A stretch of 64,000 nt of DNA from Subdoligranulum variabile. Its GTDB lineage: Bacteria; Bacillota; Clostridia; Oscillospirales; Ruminococcaceae. Both the position numbers and the translations under genes were made by a program. Positions 16,413 through 24,137 of the stretch are shown here, one piece after another (within the stretch, counting starts at the first letter, position 1; the number at the start of each line of letters is the position of its first letter). The notes beneath the pieces are model-generated. The model had not been told where the DNA came from, searched no databases, and worked only from the letters and a program-made list of their open reading frames with translations. The DNA is taken from assembly GCA_004554775.1 (NCBI GenBank), contig SFKI01000008.1:1-64000 (forward strand), given 5' to 3'.

Positions 16413-18656
16413 ATGCCAAAACGAAAAGAAAAGAAAATCATTGCCGCCCGACCGCAGCTGGGCGATAACGTCGAGATCCTCTCGGCGGGCGAGGTGCTGG
16501 AATCCCCCATCACCGATACGCTGGAAACCAACTATATGCCCTACGCCATGAGCGTCATCGTCTCCCGCGCCCTGCCGGAGATCGACGGCTTCAAACCGGC
16601 GCACCGCAAGCTGCTGTACACCATGTACGGCATGGGTCTGCTCAAGGGCAACCGCACCAAAAGCGCCAACATCGTGGGCAGCACCATGCACCTGAACCCC
16701 CACGGCGACGCAGCCATCTATGACACGATGGTCCGCATGGGCCGCTCCAACGAAAGTCTGCTCGTGCCGTTCGTCGACTCCAAGGGTAACTTCGGCAAGG
16801 CGTACAGCCGCGATATGGCCTACGCCGCCGCCCGTTATACCGAGGCCAAGCTCGAGCCCGTCTGCGACGAGCTGTTCCGCGATATCGACAAGGACACCGT
16901 TGACTTTGTGCCAAACTATGACGGTACAACGACAGAACCGACCCTGCTGCCCGTCACCTTTCCCACAATTTTGGCCAACAATACGCTGGGCATCGCAGTC
17001 GGCATGGCGTCCAACATCTGCTCGTTCAACCTGGAGGAGCTCTGCAACGCCACCGTCGCGCTGATGAAAGACCCCCAGGCCGACCTGCGCGAGATCATCC
17101 CTGCGCCCGATTTTGTCGGCGGCGGCACCATCCTGTACGATGCGGCCGAGATGGACAACGTGCTCGAAAAAGGCCGCGGCAGCGTCCGCGTCCGCGCTCA
17201 GTGGAGTTATGATAAGGCTAACAATTGTATTGATGTAACGCGTATTCCACCCACAACGACCGTCGAAGCGATCATGGATAAGATCACCGAGCTGGTCAAG
17301 CTGGGCAAGATTCGTGAGATCAGTGACATGCGCGACGAGACCGACCTCAACGGCCTGAAATTGACCATCGACCTCAAGCGCGGCCAGGACCCCGACAAGC
17401 TCATGGCGCGCCTGTTCAAAGCCACGCCGCTGGAGGACAGCTTTGCCTGCAACTTCAACGTGCTGATCGGCGGCCAGCCCAAGGTGCTGGGCGTGCGCGA
17501 CATTCTGCTGGAGTGGATCGCGTTCCGCGCCGAGTGCGTGCGCCGCCGCACCTACTACGATCTGAAGGGCAAGGAAAAGCGCCTGCACCTGCTCGAAGGC
17601 CTGAAGGCGATTTTGCTCGACATCGACAAGGCCATCGAAATTGTGCGTAACACCGCCGAAGAATCCGAGGTCATCCCCAACCTGATGATCGGCTTCGGCA
17701 TCGACGAGGTCCAGGCTGAGTACGTGGCCGAGATCAAGCTGCGCCACCTCAACCGCGAGTATATCCTCAAGCGCACCGAGGAGATCGAGGAACTCGAGGA
17801 CGCCATCGCCGACTTGCAGGATATCCTCAAGCGTCCCGCGCGCATCAACCGCATCATCATGCAGGAATTAGGCGATGTAGCGAAGAAATACGGCAAGCCC
17901 CGCCGCTGCGAGATTCTCTACGAGATCCCCGCCGCCGAGCCCGCCGAGCCTGACGAGCAGGTGCCTGACTACCCCGTGCACCTCTTCTTCACGCGGGATG
18001 GCTACTTCAAAAAAATCACCCCGCAAAGCCTGCGCATGAGCGGCGAGCAAAAGCTCAAAGACGGCGACGAGGTGCTTTTCACCTGCGAAAGCACCAACAG
18101 TGTGGAGCTGCTTTTCTTTACAAATCACCACCAGGTGTACAAATCCCACGCCTACGACTTTGCTGACAGCAAGGCCAGCGTGCTGGGTGATTATGTCGCG
18201 TCGTCCCTGGGCATGGAGGAGGGCGAGGTGCCCCTCTACATGGTTGTCACGCCCGACTACAAGGGCTGGATGCTCTTCTTCTTCCAGAACGGCAAGTGCG
18301 CCAAGGTGCCGCTGTCCAGCTACGAGACCAAGCAGAACCGCCGCAAGCTGCTGAAGGCCTACAGCGATAAGGAAGAGCTGGCCTGCATGCGCTACCTGCC
18401 CGCCGAGACCGAGCTGGCGATTTTCACCACCAACGGCCGTCTGCTGCTGGCGGGCAGCGCCCTCATCCCCGAGAAGGCTACCCGCGACAGCGCCGGTGTG
18501 AACGTTGTAACGTTGAAAAAGAACGCCAAAATTGCCCGCGTCACCCTAGCTGGGACCCTGGAACTGGGCGAGGCCCATCGCTACCGCGTGCGCACCCTGC
18601 CCGCCGCCGGTGCCATCCTGCGTGCTGACGACAGCGCCGAACAGCTGACGCTGTAA
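16413..18656 (+). CDS. Type II topoisomerase A subunit (ParC/GyrA-like)
   Basis: A 747-residue DNA-cleaving subunit. The catalytic Tyr is Tyr142 in AARYTEAK. In the quinolone-determining region, HGDAAIYD places Ala100 where E. coli GyrA has Ser83, while Asp104 (Asp87 equivalent) is kept. A coiled segment (about 440-485) precedes a short C-terminal beta-pinwheel; I see no GyrA box (QRRGGKG), which points to a ParC-type, non-supercoiling enzyme. It forms an operon with the B subunit and ends 57 bp before the tRNA-Gly gene. Confidence 0.92.
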   Translation: MPKRKEKKIIAARPQLGDNVEILSAGEVLESPITDTLETNYMPYAMSVIVSRALPEIDGFKPAHRKLLYTMYGMGLLKGNRTKSANIVGSTMHLNPHGDAAIYDTMVRMGRSNESLLVPFVDSKGNFGKAYSRDMAYAAARYTEAKLEPVCDELFRDIDKDTVDFVPNYDGTTTEPTLLPVTFPTILANNTLGIAVGMASNICSFNLEELCNATVALMKDPQADLREIIPAPDFVGGGTILYDAAEMDNVLEKGRGSVRVRAQWSYDKANNCIDVTRIPPTTTVEAIMDKITELVKLGKIREISDMRDETDLNGLKLTIDLKRGQDPDKLMARLFKATPLEDSFACNFNVLIGGQPKVLGVRDILLEWIAFRAECVRRRTYYDLKGKEKRLHLLEGLKAILLDIDKAIEIVRNTAEESEVIPNLMIGFGIDEVQAEYVAEIKLRHLNREYILKRTEEIEELEDAIADLQDILKRPARINRIIMQELGDVAKKYGKPRRCEILYEIPAAEPAEPDEQVPDYPVHLFFTRDGYFKKITPQSLRMSGEQKLKDGDEVLFTCESTNSVELLFFTNHHQVYKSHAYDFADSKASVLGDYVASSLGMEEGEVPLYMVVTPDYKGWMLFFFQNGKCAKVPLSSYETKQNRRKLLKAYSDKEELACMRYLPAETELAIFTTNGRLLLAGSALIPEKATRDSAGVNVVTLKKNAKIARVTLAGTLELGEAHRYRVRTLPAAGAILRADDSAEQLTL

Positions 18657-18671
18657 CCTAAAAAAGCAGGA

Positions 18672-18700
18672 TTGACAACACCGCCCAAATTTGGTATAAT
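18672..18700 (+). promoter_or_regulatory. Consensus sigma-A promoter of tRNA-Gly
   Basis: Perfect TTGACA (18672-18677) and TATAAT (18695-18700) separated by 17 bp. It ends 13 bp before the first base of the mature tRNA. Confidence 0.92.
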
Positions 18701-18713
18701 AACAGTCACTGAT

Positions 18714-18789
18714 GCGGGATTAGCTCATCCGGTAGAGTGACTGCTTCCCAAGCAGTAGGTGGCGAGTTCGAGACTCGTATCCCGCTCCA
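18714..18789 (+). tRNA. tRNA-Gly (anticodon CCC), prophage attachment gene
   Basis: A 76-nt cloverleaf. The acceptor arms GCGGGAT / ATCCCGC pair fully; the anticodon arm is ACTGC-TTCCCAA-GCAGT with anticodon CCC (reads GGG); the T arm is GCGAG-TTCGAGA-CTCGT. CCA is encoded (18787-18789). The 3' half from 18745 onward is duplicated at 53479-53572, so integration restored the gene. A hairpin with T run follows it and is duplicated as well. Confidence 0.96.
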
Positions 18790-18838
18790 AATTAAGCGCA
18801 TATTTAACGGTAAAACGTTGAATATGCGCTTTTGCTTT
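18745..18838 (+). repeat. attL: left 94-bp prophage attachment repeat
   Basis: Identical over 94 bp to 53479-53572. It starts in the anticodon loop of tRNA-Gly (TTCCCAAGCAG...), covers the T arm, acceptor 3' strand and CCA, and continues through the tRNA terminator hairpin to ...TTTTGCTTT. Flanking bases differ on both sides, which sets the limits. Confidence 0.95.
18791..18836 (+). terminator. tRNA-Gly terminator (inside the att core)
   Basis: AAGCGCATATT / AATATGCGCTT arms (11 bp) around an inner TAACG/CGTT pairing, followed by TTTGCTTT. The same hairpin appears at attR because the recombination core includes it. Confidence 0.85.
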
Positions 18839-18886
18839 CGCGCAAATTTTGACACGTTCGCCACCTATAAGCACTCATAAGCACTC

Positions 18887-18909
18887 GTAAACCTGTACGT
18901 AAACCTGTA
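18887..18909. promoter_or_regulatory. Probable integrase arm-type sites, left arm
   Basis: Two copies of GTAAACCTGTA (18887-18897 and 18899-18909), preceded by two copies of ATAAGCACTC (18868-18887). The same 11-mer and a one-base variant stand at 53416-53437 beside attR. Paired short repeats on both phage arms are what lambda/Tn916-type integrases bind. Inferred from position and repetition only. Confidence 0.6.
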
Positions 18910-18956
18910 TGAACTATCCCGGGAAATGGGACTTTTGGGTCAGAGAATAATTTCCA

Positions 18957-18999
18957 TAAAAAAATAAAGCGGCGGGCAACCATCAGGTAGCCCGCCGCT
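18957..18999 (-). terminator. Terminator of the prophage late operon
   Basis: Fourteen-bp arms AGCGGCGGGC(TACC) / (GGTT)GCCCGCCGCT, with a TTTATTTTTTT run on the minus strand. It lies just downstream of the holin gene, the last gene of the late transcript. Confidence 0.9.
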
Positions 19000-19003
19000 T
19001 CTC

Positions 19004-19468
19004 TTATTCCTCGTCGTCCTTAGTCTGCCGTTCAGCTGCCTTCTTTCCCGCGGCCAGCAGCTTTAGCAGGCCATCAGGGACATCGGCACCCATGTGGGCG
19101 GCGTTCTCGGCGATGGAGCCGAGCTCGGTAAAAATGTACCACACCAGCACCACGGGCAAAATCAGGCTTTGGTAAGTAATGCCCAGGCCGGGCAGGTTGG
19201 CGACCGCGATGCTGAGCACAGCATCGGTCAGCGCGGCCACAATGACCACGACCAGCATGCCAGCCTTGTGCCAGATGCCAGACCGTGCCACGGCGCTGGA
19301 CCACTCTCCCCTGCTGGCGGCCGCCGCGCTGCCGGAGAGCCAATCCAGCACCATGCAGGCAGCCCAGGCCACCACCAGCCAGCCCAGCCAGCCGAATGCC
19401 GCGGTAAAGGCACCGCAGGCGGCAGCGATTACCGCCTTGACCCACAGGAAAATGTTGTCGTCTTTCAT
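19004..19468 (-). CDS. Phage holin (Phage_holin_4_1 / toxin-secretion-lysis family)
   Basis: A 154-residue membrane protein with about three hydrophobic helices (roughly 10-45, 70-90 and 100-125) and a charged C-terminal tail (GKKAAERQTKDDEE), matching the Firmicutes family of toxin-secretion/lysis holins (MVLDWLSG, a Lys/Arg-rich loop with GIWHKAGML). It forms the membrane hole that lets the cell-wall enzyme out at lysis. It follows the M23 endopeptidase gene by 16 bp and is last in the late operon. Confidence 0.9.
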   Translation of the reverse strand: MKDDNIFLWVKAVIAAACGAFTAAFGWLGWLVVAWAACMVLDWLSGSAAAASRGEWSSAVARSGIWHKAGMLVVVIVAALTDAVLSIAVANLPGLGITYQSLILPVVLVWYIFTELGSIAENAAHMGADVPDGLLKLLAAGKKAAERQTKDDEE

Positions 19469-19484
19469 GGTTTACTCCTTTCGT

Positions 19485-20249
19485 TCACGCTGCCTGCGCG
19501 GTGCCCTTGGCACCTACGGCGGACAGCTTGTCCAACACGGCCTTGGCATCGCCCTGGGTGATGGGGCCGACTTCGATGTTCTGGTGCGACATCTCGGCAT
19601 CGCTGAATTCTGCCCAGTACAGCCGCATGGCCACCAGCTGCAGCTGGATCGCAAGGCTGAACACCGCCATGGCCTGTGCGTTGGTCAAATTGCTGGCACA
19701 GATGGTCTGCAGCGTGGAGGCGGCAGGCTTGTCCTCGGCCGGGCGCTCGACCGCATGCTCACCGGGACCGTAGGTGTAGACGCTGCTGCTGGCGGTGGTG
19801 AAGTCATCATCCAGCCAGGTCAGCGGGTTGGTGCGGCGCCCACCCAGAATGACCTCGAAGTGCAGGTGCGCGCCGTAGACGTTGCCGGTAGCGCCGCTGT
19901 AGCCGATCAGCTGGCCCTCTTTGACCTTCTCGCCCTTGCAGACGATGAACTTGAACAGGTGGGCGTACCGGGTTACGAGGCTCTGTTTTTTGTAATCGGC
20001 GTGGCGAATATCCACCATGTTTCCATAGCTCTGCATGCTGCGCTCATCGGTAGTGTGGCCATCCCACAACTGGGTGGCCGACACCGTGCCGTCCTCTGCC
20101 GCGTAGGCCGGGCGCACGGCGGTGTTGCCGATCTGGGTGCGCAGGTCAACGCCGTTGTGCTTGTTGCCGTTGTTATATTTCCATCCCTGCGTCAAGATGT
20201 GCTGATCCAGCGGCCAGCGCAGCAGGACTTCACCGTTTGAAAGTCTCAT
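19485..20249 (-). CDS. M23-family peptidoglycan endopeptidase (lysis enzyme)
   Basis: A 254-residue protein with an N-terminal LytM/M23 domain: HNGVD (31-35) and HLHFE (128-132) supply the HxxxD and HxH zinc ligands, and QGWKYNNGNK precedes the first. The C-terminal third (from about 165) is of unknown type and rich in Ala. It cuts peptide cross-links, most likely as the phage endolysin since it sits beside the holin. No signal peptide. It is on the phage late transcript. Confidence 0.9.
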   Translation of the reverse strand: MRLSNGEVLLRWPLDQHILTQGWKYNNGNKHNGVDLRTQIGNTAVRPAYAAEDGTVSATQLWDGHTTDERSMQSYGNMVDIRHADYKKQSLVTRYAHLFKFIVCKGEKVKEGQLIGYSGATGNVYGAHLHFEVILGGRRTNPLTWLDDDFTTASSSVYTYGPGEHAVERPAEDKPAASTLQTICASNLTNAQAMAVFSLAIQLQLVAMRLYWAEFSDAEMSHQNIEVGPITQGDAKAVLDKLSAVGAKGTAQAA

Positions 20250-20349
20250 GATTTGTTGTCCTTTCTGTTTGATAGTCAGCTAAAGCTTCATTAATATGTC
20301 CAGCTGGTGTAGAGATAGCCAGCGCGCAAAATGGCAAAGCCGGGAGAGA

Positions 20350-20451
20350 TTATCTCTCCAACAGCTTTTCAACTTCCTCACGCAACCGTTCTGGTACATC
20401 ATCAATGGTCTTGAGACCCTTTCGAATCAGTGCAACGTAAATCTTAGCCAT
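20350..20451 (-). CDS. CD1375-family small phage protein
   Basis: A 33-residue gene beginning MAKIYVALIRKGLKTID and ending EVEKLLER. It fits the very small CD1375-like proteins found between tail-tip and lysis genes in Clostridia phages (related in place to XkdX). Function unknown. The stop TAA is at 20350; AGGTAAC lies upstream of the ATG, and the preceding gene stops only 2 bp away. Confidence 0.75.
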   Translation of the reverse strand: MAKIYVALIRKGLKTIDDVPERLREEVEKLLER

Positions 20452-20453
20452 GT

Positions 20454-20783
20454 TTAGTTACCTCCCAAAATCATTTCGTAGACTTCCGCAAGCGCGACCT
20501 GCACATCGGTCACACTATTAGCATTGGCAGCGATAGCAGCTGCCAGCTTCTCCTCCTTGGTTTTCTCACGGAACGCAAGGTAAAAAGTGCCGTCAGGCCA
20601 TTCCATCTGCTGAATGAAAACCATATCGGTGTAGGTAGTCTCGGTCTCTCCATCAGAGACCTTCATAGTAGAGAGATTATCCTTGAAAATAGTCTCGTCC
20701 ACCTTTTCTTTGCTGACATAGTTCGTGCCGTTCATATCCAGCCCGGTTAACTTTTTGCCATCGGAAAGTGTGATTGTGTACAT
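20454..20783 (-). CDS. Phage small structural-region protein (XkdW-like position)
   Basis: A 109-residue acidic protein (MYTITLSDGKKLTG..., ending YEMILGGN). The start follows AAAGGAGG at 7 nt; a longer reading frame upstream overlaps the tail-fibre gene and is rejected. It shares its location with XkdW-type proteins downstream of the receptor-binding gene. I recognise no domain; the C-terminal 40 residues are predicted to be helical. Confidence 0.75.
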   Translation of the reverse strand: MYTITLSDGKKLTGLDMNGTNYVSKEKVDETIFKDNLSTMKVSDGETETTYTDMVFIQQMEWPDGTFYLAFREKTKEEKLAAAIAANANSVTDVQVALAEVYEMILGGN

Positions 20784-20796
20784 TTCGTTACCTCCT

Positions 20797-22179
20797 TTAA
20801 GATATACAGAAAGCCGGGCGAACGCCACGATAATTGAAAGCGTCGCTTTCGTCCGCAGTACCGTAGCTGTTGACACCGGCAAAACGGGAAGCGGTAATAA
20901 CGTCCCTCAACCACCAGTCATTTATGTTGCAAATACGGCTCGGCTCGTGCTGGAACAGCGGCAACTGGGATTTCTCGACACGGTAGTTAAACGGGATATC
21001 GCTACCGTCAGAAACAGGGGATAAAATACCACTGCCGTAGACCATCTGCTCGCACATAAGGTCAACTTCGGAATCGCACCATGCACCGGCGGAAGCGCGA
21101 CCGTTTGCAACAGCGTTCGTCAGAAAAATTCTGTGTTTCAGAACATGACCGCTGAACGCATTCTTGATTGTAGTCTTAGCCTGTTTGAGACGGATCTTGT
21201 ACATTGCAGAACCAACATAGCCGCCATTGGTCGTGGTGGTGTTGTTCATAGCCGCATTGTACAGGCAAGTGTCCGGCACGAGAACGACATGGTGGGCAGT
21301 ACAAGCCGTGTCACCACTGTTAATGTAGTAATCGAACGCCGCAATACGGTAGTTGACACCGCCGATAGTCCAGTAGTCACCGATGTATAAATCATCGAAT
21401 GTGCCCGCCGAAATAGCTGCATACTGGGCTTCCGTAGCGCTCTCGCCCAGATACTTGCCCCGGTAGACCGCGTTGTGAGCCCCGGCATTTGCGCTTGTAA
21501 GCGGCTCCACTTTTTTTAGGATAGCCGCAGACTTTCCGTCAGTATATGCAAAAATATCAGTATTTTTCCCCTGCGGGTCGTACACGGTGCGCAGCATCGT
21601 AGCCGTTCCCGCATGCAGCTGCTTCAGCTCGGTTTCGATTTGGGTCAGAAAAGCGGCGAATTGCTCTTGCATCACCTTGGTATCAATGGCGTCGATCGTA
21701 TCGCGCATCAGGCCGCAGACGGCGCCGTCCAGCCGCAGGTCGACCACATTGTCGGCGGTGATCTTCGTCGCGCCGACGGGCCGCGTCACCCGGTACAGAA
21801 AGATCTCATCGTAGTCGTCATTGCGGCGCAGCGCGGGCAGGGCCGGGGTCTCGGCGGCAAGGCCGGTGCGTACTTCCAGCCCCGCCGTGTTGGCGTTTTT
21901 GTCATACACCAACGCGATCACATCCCAACGCGGATACACGCCGTCGGCGTCGGCAAAGGTCAGCAGCACGTCGCCCTCGTTCAGCGGGAACGCCGCCCAC
22001 TGCTCAGTTACGTGGATGCAGCCCACGCCCTTGCCTACCGTGATGGTATTATCGCCGTTGGTCGTGGCAGTAAAGCTGTCTGCATTCAGCACGCCGCGGC
22101 TGCGGGCGGCATAGGCCGCGCCCAGCGCCACGCTGGTATAGGGCTTATTGTCCAGCGGCCAGCAGGTCAGTTCGGTCAA
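20797..22179 (-). CDS. Phage tail-tip/receptor-binding protein with DUF6273-like C-terminal domain
   Basis: A 460-residue protein. The N-terminal 160 residues resemble a baseplate-attachment domain (DNKPYTSVALGAAYAARSRGV; DEIFLYRVTRP). A short helical stretch (160-195) leads to a C-terminal domain ending WWLRDV...NYRGVRPAFCIS, typical of DUF6273/C-type-lectin-like domains in Firmicutes tail proteins and surface proteins. This domain probably touches the host receptor. It is placed between the Gp37-like tail protein and the lysis block. No reverse transcriptase is nearby, so active diversification is not supported. Confidence 0.8.
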   Translation of the reverse strand: MTELTCWPLDNKPYTSVALGAAYAARSRGVLNADSFTATTNGDNTITVGKGVGCIHVTEQWAAFPLNEGDVLLTFADADGVYPRWDVIALVYDKNANTAGLEVRTGLAAETPALPALRRNDDYDEIFLYRVTRPVGATKITADNVVDLRLDGAVCGLMRDTIDAIDTKVMQEQFAAFLTQIETELKQLHAGTATMLRTVYDPQGKNTDIFAYTDGKSAAILKKVEPLTSANAGAHNAVYRGKYLGESATEAQYAAISAGTFDDLYIGDYWTIGGVNYRIAAFDYYINSGDTACTAHHVVLVPDTCLYNAAMNNTTTTNGGYVGSAMYKIRLKQAKTTIKNAFSGHVLKHRIFLTNAVANGRASAGAWCDSEVDLMCEQMVYGSGILSPVSDGSDIPFNYRVEKSQLPLFQHEPSRICNINDWWLRDVITASRFAGVNSYGTADESDAFNYRGVRPAFCIS

Positions 22180-22185
22180 AGTGCA

Positions 22186-23262
22186 TCACTCCTTTTTAAA
22201 GGTAAAGTTATCAAACACCGGGCACAGGCTGCGCCCGGTGCTTTCGTAGATGATCTTGATGCTGGCCACCCGGGCGGTGGCTTCCAGCCCGATCTCTTCC
22301 ACCCGCACCGGCACAAGGTCACCAAGGTCGTAGTCCTGGCCGTAGATCATCTGGCTGTCAGCGGCGCTGCATTTCAGCTGCCGGGTACCCAGGTGGTCAG
22401 CCAGCGCGGCGCGGGCATAGTTCTGCACAGCGGTCTGGTACTCGGCCTCGGTGTAGGTCTGCTCGTTCCCGGCGCTGTCGGTGTATTTGTGCTTTACGCT
22501 GCTGCCGTCCACCCACAGCTCGTGCCGGGCATTGCCGGTGACAGCGGTGTCCCCAATCTCGCAAAAATACCGGGTAAAGCTGTCGTTCTCGCCAGGCTCC
22601 TCGCCGCCGCACAGCACCACATTGGCGTAGTTGCTGGCATCCTCGGTATACACCGGGCTCGAAAGGTTCTGCATCCGGGTCGAAAAATAACCCATATATA
22701 AATCACTGCCCGGTACACTGCGGTCCTTGCCCTGCAAAAGCTCCAGCGTTTCACTGCCGGTAGCAGGGTCAAAGGCGCAGCGCATGCCAAACCCTCCGGT
22801 TTTGGCCAGCTGGGTCATGGCGTCCAGGCAAGTCACCCATTCCAGGTCTACCGTCTCACAGGGGGCGGCAAAGCCAGCCGCATCCGGCACGGTCACTTCC
22901 AGCCCGCGCAGGTTGGCACGGCATACATCCAGCAGCCCCGCAGCGGCATCGGTCACGGTGGTCTTGCCCTTGGCTACCCGCTGGGCGAACCGCTGCAAGG
23001 TAAACTTGCCCCGCACAGTCAGCTTGCGGGCAGCGCTGTCCAGTTCAGTGGCCAGCACCACAGCGGCGCGGCCCGGGGTGTCGGGGTTGTACAGCACAGC
23101 CCCCTGCGCCAACAGGGCGCGGTTGGCAGCGGTGGCACCGCACACCAGCTTACACTCACCCACATCGGCAAAGGCCGGGGCCCATTGCAGGCTGTTGGCG
23201 CTGTCTACTGCGCCCACGCGCACCCCATCGCGGTATACATACAAATGCAAAATGTCAGACAC
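22186..23262 (-). CDS. Siphovirus ReqiPepy6 Gp37-like tail protein
   Basis: A 358-residue tail-tip protein matching the ReqiPepy6 Gp37-like family, which corresponds to the Tal/baseplate hub region: LHLYVYRDGVRVG at the start, internal KFTLQRFAQRVA, and C-terminal YDLGDLVPVRVEEIGLEATARV with the usual KIIYE end. I prefer a GTG start at 23262 (VSDILHLYV) because AAGGGGGTGG stands 8-9 nt upstream inside the end of the Dit gene; a start at 23286 is possible. Confidence 0.82.
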   Translation of the reverse strand: MSDILHLYVYRDGVRVGAVDSANSLQWAPAFADVGECKLVCGATAANRALLAQGAVLYNPDTPGRAAVVLATELDSAARKLTVRGKFTLQRFAQRVAKGKTTVTDAAAGLLDVCRANLRGLEVTVPDAAGFAAPCETVDLEWVTCLDAMTQLAKTGGFGMRCAFDPATGSETLELLQGKDRSVPGSDLYMGYFSTRMQNLSSPVYTEDASNYANVVLCGGEEPGENDSFTRYFCEIGDTAVTGNARHELWVDGSSVKHKYTDSAGNEQTYTEAEYQTAVQNYARAALADHLGTRQLKCSAADSQMIYGQDYDLGDLVPVRVEEIGLEATARVASIKIIYESTGRSLCPVFDNFTFKKE

Positions 23263-24127
23263 CGGCGGCCACCCCCTTCGGCGCATGGATGGTCACGGTC
23301 AGGTTTTCGCGGCCCTCGTCGGCGGTCAGCCGCAGCACGTTGGCCCCGGGGGCCAGTGTCATCCACAGGTCGCTGTCATAGTCCAGCCAGCGAAAGCCGT
23401 TTACCTCGGTACCGTCGCTCTGGCGGTAGGTGCAGCCGCGTTCGCCCTCCAGTGTGGAGATGACGGCTGCCTCGCCCGGCAGCATTTCCTTGTTCAGCCG
23501 GATAAAACTGCGCTGGCCGTTGTGCCACAGCATCGGGTTCTTCACGCGGGCTGTGGCGGTCAGGCGCAGGGTAAAGCCGGTCTCGGTGCTGCCGCTGTTG
23601 ATGACCGGCGTGTACAGGTCGCGCTTGTAACGGCTGATGTACCAGGTCCCTGCTGTCGATACCGGCGTCGGGAACCAGGCAGATTCCAGACCGCCCAGCA
23701 TCGTGGCGGCCGTCTCCACGGTGCGCCAGTAAGGGTACGCGGCTTTCAGTTTAAACTGGAAGTTCAAAAGGTGCGCCCCGCCGCTTACATCGGGGGTATG
23801 GCTGGGCAGCACGTCCAGGTACCAGGTGGTGCGGCCCACGGTTTTCAGCCAGCGGGCGGCACTTTCGGGGCGGATCAGCCGCTTCAGCAGCGCTTCGTTG
23901 GCATCCAGGTCCCGCAGGATGCTGCCGGTCACGGTTATGGCACGGCTGCCAACCGATTGCCCCGTGATAGTCTTGCCGGTCTGCCCGGTGGATTGCTGCT
24001 CGGTCATTTCCACGTCCAGGCCGTCATCGCCGGTCAGATTCGTGATCCAGAAATCACTGTTCACGGCAAAGCGGATGGTGCTGCCGTCCGCCGCCTGAAA
24101 AGCATATACAGGCACGGTCCTTGCCAT
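23255..24127 (-). CDS. Distal tail protein (Dit / phage tail family protein)
   Basis: A 290-residue protein of the Sipho_tail/Dit family, the hub joining tail tube and tip. N-terminal VYAFQAADGSTIRF with a WITNLTGDDGLDVEM belt segment, and a C-terminal galectin-like part (WMTLAPGANVLRLTAD) are typical. The ATG at 24127 follows AAGGAGG. Its 3' end overlaps the next gene start by 8 bp. Confidence 0.85.
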   Translation of the reverse strand: MARTVPVYAFQAADGSTIRFAVNSDFWITNLTGDDGLDVEMTEQQSTGQTGKTITGQSVGSRAITVTGSILRDLDANEALLKRLIRPESAARWLKTVGRTTWYLDVLPSHTPDVSGGAHLLNFQFKLKAAYPYWRTVETAATMLGGLESAWFPTPVSTAGTWYISRYKRDLYTPVINSGSTETGFTLRLTATARVKNPMLWHNGQRSFIRLNKEMLPGEAAVISTLEGERGCTYRQSDGTEVNGFRWLDYDSDLWMTLAPGANVLRLTADEGRENLTVTIHAPKGVAAGV

Positions 24128-24137
24128 GCGCACCTCC

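Noticed and set aside
20797..22179. Diversity-generating retroelement target
   Set aside because: The C-terminal domain type fits, but there is no reverse transcriptase, no template repeat and no accessory protein nearby.
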